DNA from: Desmonostoc muscorum LEGE 12446
GTDB lineage: Bacteria > Cyanobacteriota > Cyanobacteriia > Cyanobacteriales > Nostocaceae
Direction: 5' to 3'
Length of the DNA: 64,000 nucleotides
NCBI RefSeq assembly: GCF_015207005.2
Contig: NZ_JADEXS020000001.1
Span: 8,641,001-8,705,000, forward strand
Shown piece by piece: positions 62,151 to 64,000 of this stretch. Each line of letters begins with the position of its first letter. Within the stretch, counting starts at the first letter, position 1. Both the position numbers and the translations under genes were made by a program. The notes under the pieces are model-generated. The model was not told the DNA's origin and made no database searches. It was given only the letters and a program-made list of their open reading frames with translations.

Positions 62151-64000
62151 ATGCTCCATATTCACTATTCCCAATTACTGCGTTATGGCATTGTTGTATT
62201 AACCGTCGCACTTGCACTAGTGCTAATGCTGATGCTAGACCCCTGGCTGGGCATGAGTGGAACTCCTTTTTTGCTGTTTTTTAGCGCTGTAATGGTGAGT
62301 GCCTGGTATGGTGGTTTGAAATCAGGGCTGTTGGCAACCTTCTTGTCTGTGTTATTGAGCAATTACTTCTTCCTCCCGCCAGTTTATCAACTGAGTTTTG
62401 ACCTATCCAATTCCGTGCGAATTGGATTATTTGCATTACAGGGATTGCTCTTTAGTATTTTATGTGAGGCATTAAAGACTTCTAAAAGAGGGGCTGATGT
62501 AAATTTACAAAAGCTCAAAGTCTCTGAAGAGCGATTTCGCTTAGCCTTGAGCAGTTCAGATATTATGATATTTCAGCACGATCGCAATTTGCGATATCAG
62601 TGGATTCATAATCCTCAAGGTGGAGACACAGCACTAGAAATCCTGGGTAAGTCTGATGCTGAATTATTTCCCGCCTCAGTAGCACAGCAATTGACGGCAA
62701 TTAAGCAAAAAGTATTAAAAACTGGTATTTCCACCCGTGAAGAGGTTTGTCTGCCAGCCTGTGGAGAAAACCGTTACTATGATTTGCTGATTGAACCGCT
62801 AAAGGATGCAGACAATAACATTTATGGTATTACTTGTGTGGCTGTGAATATTACCCAGCGCCACCAGACAGAACTAGAAAAAACTAGATTGCAAAGGGAA
62901 CTTCAACAAGCCCTTCAGCAAAAAGATGAATCTTTGGCGTTGCTGAATGCTTGGCTCACCACTTCACCAGTAGCCCTAGCTTTCCTTGATACCGAACTTC
63001 GCTACGTTTACGCTAATGAAGCCCTAGCAGCCGTCAATGGTTTACCACAAAGTCAACATATTGGTCGCACCTTTCGGGAAGTCCTACCCCAATGGGCAGA
63101 ACAAATTGAGCCTGTGTTTGAGCAAGTGATGGCAACCAGGCAGCCCTTACTTAATCAGGAAGTCAGCGGTGAAACTTATCCGCCTGGGGTGTATCGTTAC
63201 GGCATTGTCAGCTATTATCCGGTGTGTTTACCCGATGGGCAGTTATTAGGAGTAGGTATCACATCTGTTGATATCACTCAGCAAAAGCAATCTGAGCAAA
63301 CATTACGGGAAAGCGAAGCGAAGTTTCGCAGTGTAGTTGAGTCAAATATGATTGGCATTGGCTTCTGGGAGAAAGACGGCAAAATCACAGACGCTAACGA
63401 TGCCTTGTTGGATATGTTGGGTTATTCTCGTGCAGAATTAGTTTCCGGCAAACTGAACTGGCAAAACCTGACTCCAGCAGAGTACTTGCCACTCGATGAG
63501 CAAGCACTGATTCAACTGCAAAACAGCCCCTCTTGCACACCCTATGAAAAAGAATATATCCGTAAAGACGGCTCACACTTGCCAATTTTGATAGGTGCTA
63601 GCCAATTTGAGGGGAATTGCGATCGAGGAGCTTTCTTTGTTCTCGATATTACACAGCGTAAGCAGGCTGAGCAAAGACTCCGTTATATTGCCCAAGTTAG
63701 TAGTGTACTATCTACTTCCCTGGATTACGAAGAAACCCTAGAACAAATTGCCAAAATTTCAGTTCCCCAGCTAGCAGATTGGTGTAGCGTCGATATTGTC
63801 AATGAAGATGGTTCCATTCGTCGCTTACCAATTGCCCATGCAGACCCATCCAAAGCCGAATTAGCAGGTAAACTTCAGCAGTATGCCCAAGATTACAAGG
63901 GTGCAAGTGCAATTACTAAAGTACTGCAAACTGGGCAAAGCCAACTAATCCCCGAAGTACCTGACTCGCTATTAGTGGCAAATACTCAGAATGAAGAACA
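62151..64000 (+). CDS. Membrane sensor with DUF4118, PAS and GAF domains (runs off window end)
   Basis: The frame opens at ATG 62151 and stays open for more than 610 codons to the edge. Residues about 10-110 form the four-helix DUF4118 membrane domain known from KdpD-type kinases (LMLDPWLGMSGTPFLLFFS, AWYGGLKSGLLATFLSVLLS). PAS domains follow near 125-240, 262-385 and 390-505. A GAF domain begins near 515 (STSLDYEETLEQIAKISVP, LADWCSVDIV). The C-terminal effector, probably a histidine kinase, is outside the window. Confidence 0.85.
   Translation, partial: MLHIHYSQLLRYGIVVLTVALALVLMLMLDPWLGMSGTPFLLFFSAVMVSAWYGGLKSGLLATFLSVLLSNYFFLPPVYQLSFDLSNSVRIGLFALQGLLFSILCEALKTSKRGADVNLQKLKVSEERFRLALSSSDIMIFQHDRNLRYQWIHNPQGGDTALEILGKSDAELFPASVAQQLTAIKQKVLKTGISTREEVCLPACGENRYYDLLIEPLKDADNNIYGITCVAVNITQRHQTELEKTRLQRELQQALQQKDESLALLNAWLTTSPVALAFLDTELRYVYANEALAAVNGLPQSQHIGRTFREVLPQWAEQIEPVFEQVMATRQPLLNQEVSGETYPPGVYRYGIVSYYPVCLPDGQLLGVGITSVDITQQKQSEQTLRESEAKFRSVVESNMIGIGFWEKDGKITDANDALLDMLGYSRAELVSGKLNWQNLTPAEYLPLDEQALIQLQNSPSCTPYEKEYIRKDGSHLPILIGASQFEGNCDRGAFFVLDITQRKQAEQRLRYIAQVSSVLSTSLDYEETLEQIAKISVPQLADWCSVDIVNEDGSIRRLPIAHADPSKAELAGKLQQYAQDYKGASAITKVLQTGQSQLIPEVPDSLLVANTQNEE

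Noticed and set aside
1..64000. tRNA or rRNA genes
   Set aside because: No acceptor/T-arm pattern with a plausible cloverleaf and no rRNA core sequence was noticed; scanning by eye could miss a divergent tRNA.

Overview
The window comes from a filamentous, Nostoc/Anabaena-like cyanobacterium (order Nostocales). The evidence is the abundant HIP1 octamer (GCGATCGC), runs of short tandem heptamers (gaattct, cgtaatt, ggggagt) between genes, many dispersed palindromes, and gene families typical of the group: KGK protein, Uma2 nucleases, caspase-GUN4 fusion, SpkB-like kinase, HstK-like giant kinase. No rRNA or tRNA gene was recognised. One RNA gene, the small SRP RNA (ffs), is visible at about 3340-3437.

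Layout. 1-5.3 kb: truncated ISL3-type transposase, 2'-5' RNA ligase-like protein, KGK, TerB-like and YCII proteins, SRP RNA, phasin-like protein, a Cys/His-rich protein, queF and a small membrane protein. 6-10.7 kb: RTX protein, DUF2157/GDYXXLXY membrane pair, RNA m5C methyltransferase. 11-18 kb: TnpB-only insertion element, a GC-richer SDR/AraC divergent pair, Nudix hydrolase, proline iminopeptidase, caspase-GUN4. 18.5-28.4 kb: membrane protein, RluA-type pseudouridine synthase, Uma2, a ParE-type toxin-antitoxin pair, solo TIR protein, large hybrid histidine kinase with a frameshift. 29.6-37.4 kb: FAD/Rieske oxidoreductase, squalene/phytoene synthase-like enzyme, SpkB-like kinase, FHA protein, recA. 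37.8-39.3 kb: AT-rich three-gene cassette ending in an HNH nuclease. 39.7-50.2 kb: Uma2, xseA, a transposon-bounded chemotaxis-type kinase, xseB, sucrose-phosphate phosphatase plus a dead partial copy, ruvA. 50.3-64 kb: bioF, a 15-unit hairpin array, response regulator, a 2080-residue Ser/Thr-His kinase, a REC-PAS-GGDEF-EAL protein and the start of a DUF4118/PAS sensor.

The most striking content is mobile and repetitive. (1) A 4,972-bp element (42130-47101) with 18-bp inverted ends and an exact 10-bp target duplication sits between xseA and xseB and carries a CheB-CheR-PAS-histidine kinase-REC gene. (2) That gene is itself split by a 206-bp MITE with 17-bp inverted ends and a 10-bp target duplication; removing the MITE restores one reading frame. 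(3) A second MITE family has inserted twice at the exact centre of dispersed palindromes with 9-bp duplications. (4) A third family has three copies with 3-bp duplications and different palindromic cores. (5) A perfectly phased 21-bp array forms 15 potential hairpins with three alternating loop sequences.

Functionally the window mixes housekeeping (recA, ruvA, xseA/xseB, queF, bioF, SRP RNA, sucrose-phosphate phosphatase) with heavy signalling. Six large kinase or cyclic-di-GMP proteins are present; the giant kinase and the downstream response regulator are a plausible phosphorelay pair. Possible defence or stress modules are the TIR protein, the toxin-antitoxin pair, the caspase-GUN4 protein and the HNH cassette. 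All functions are inferred from sequence by eye; no database search was run.
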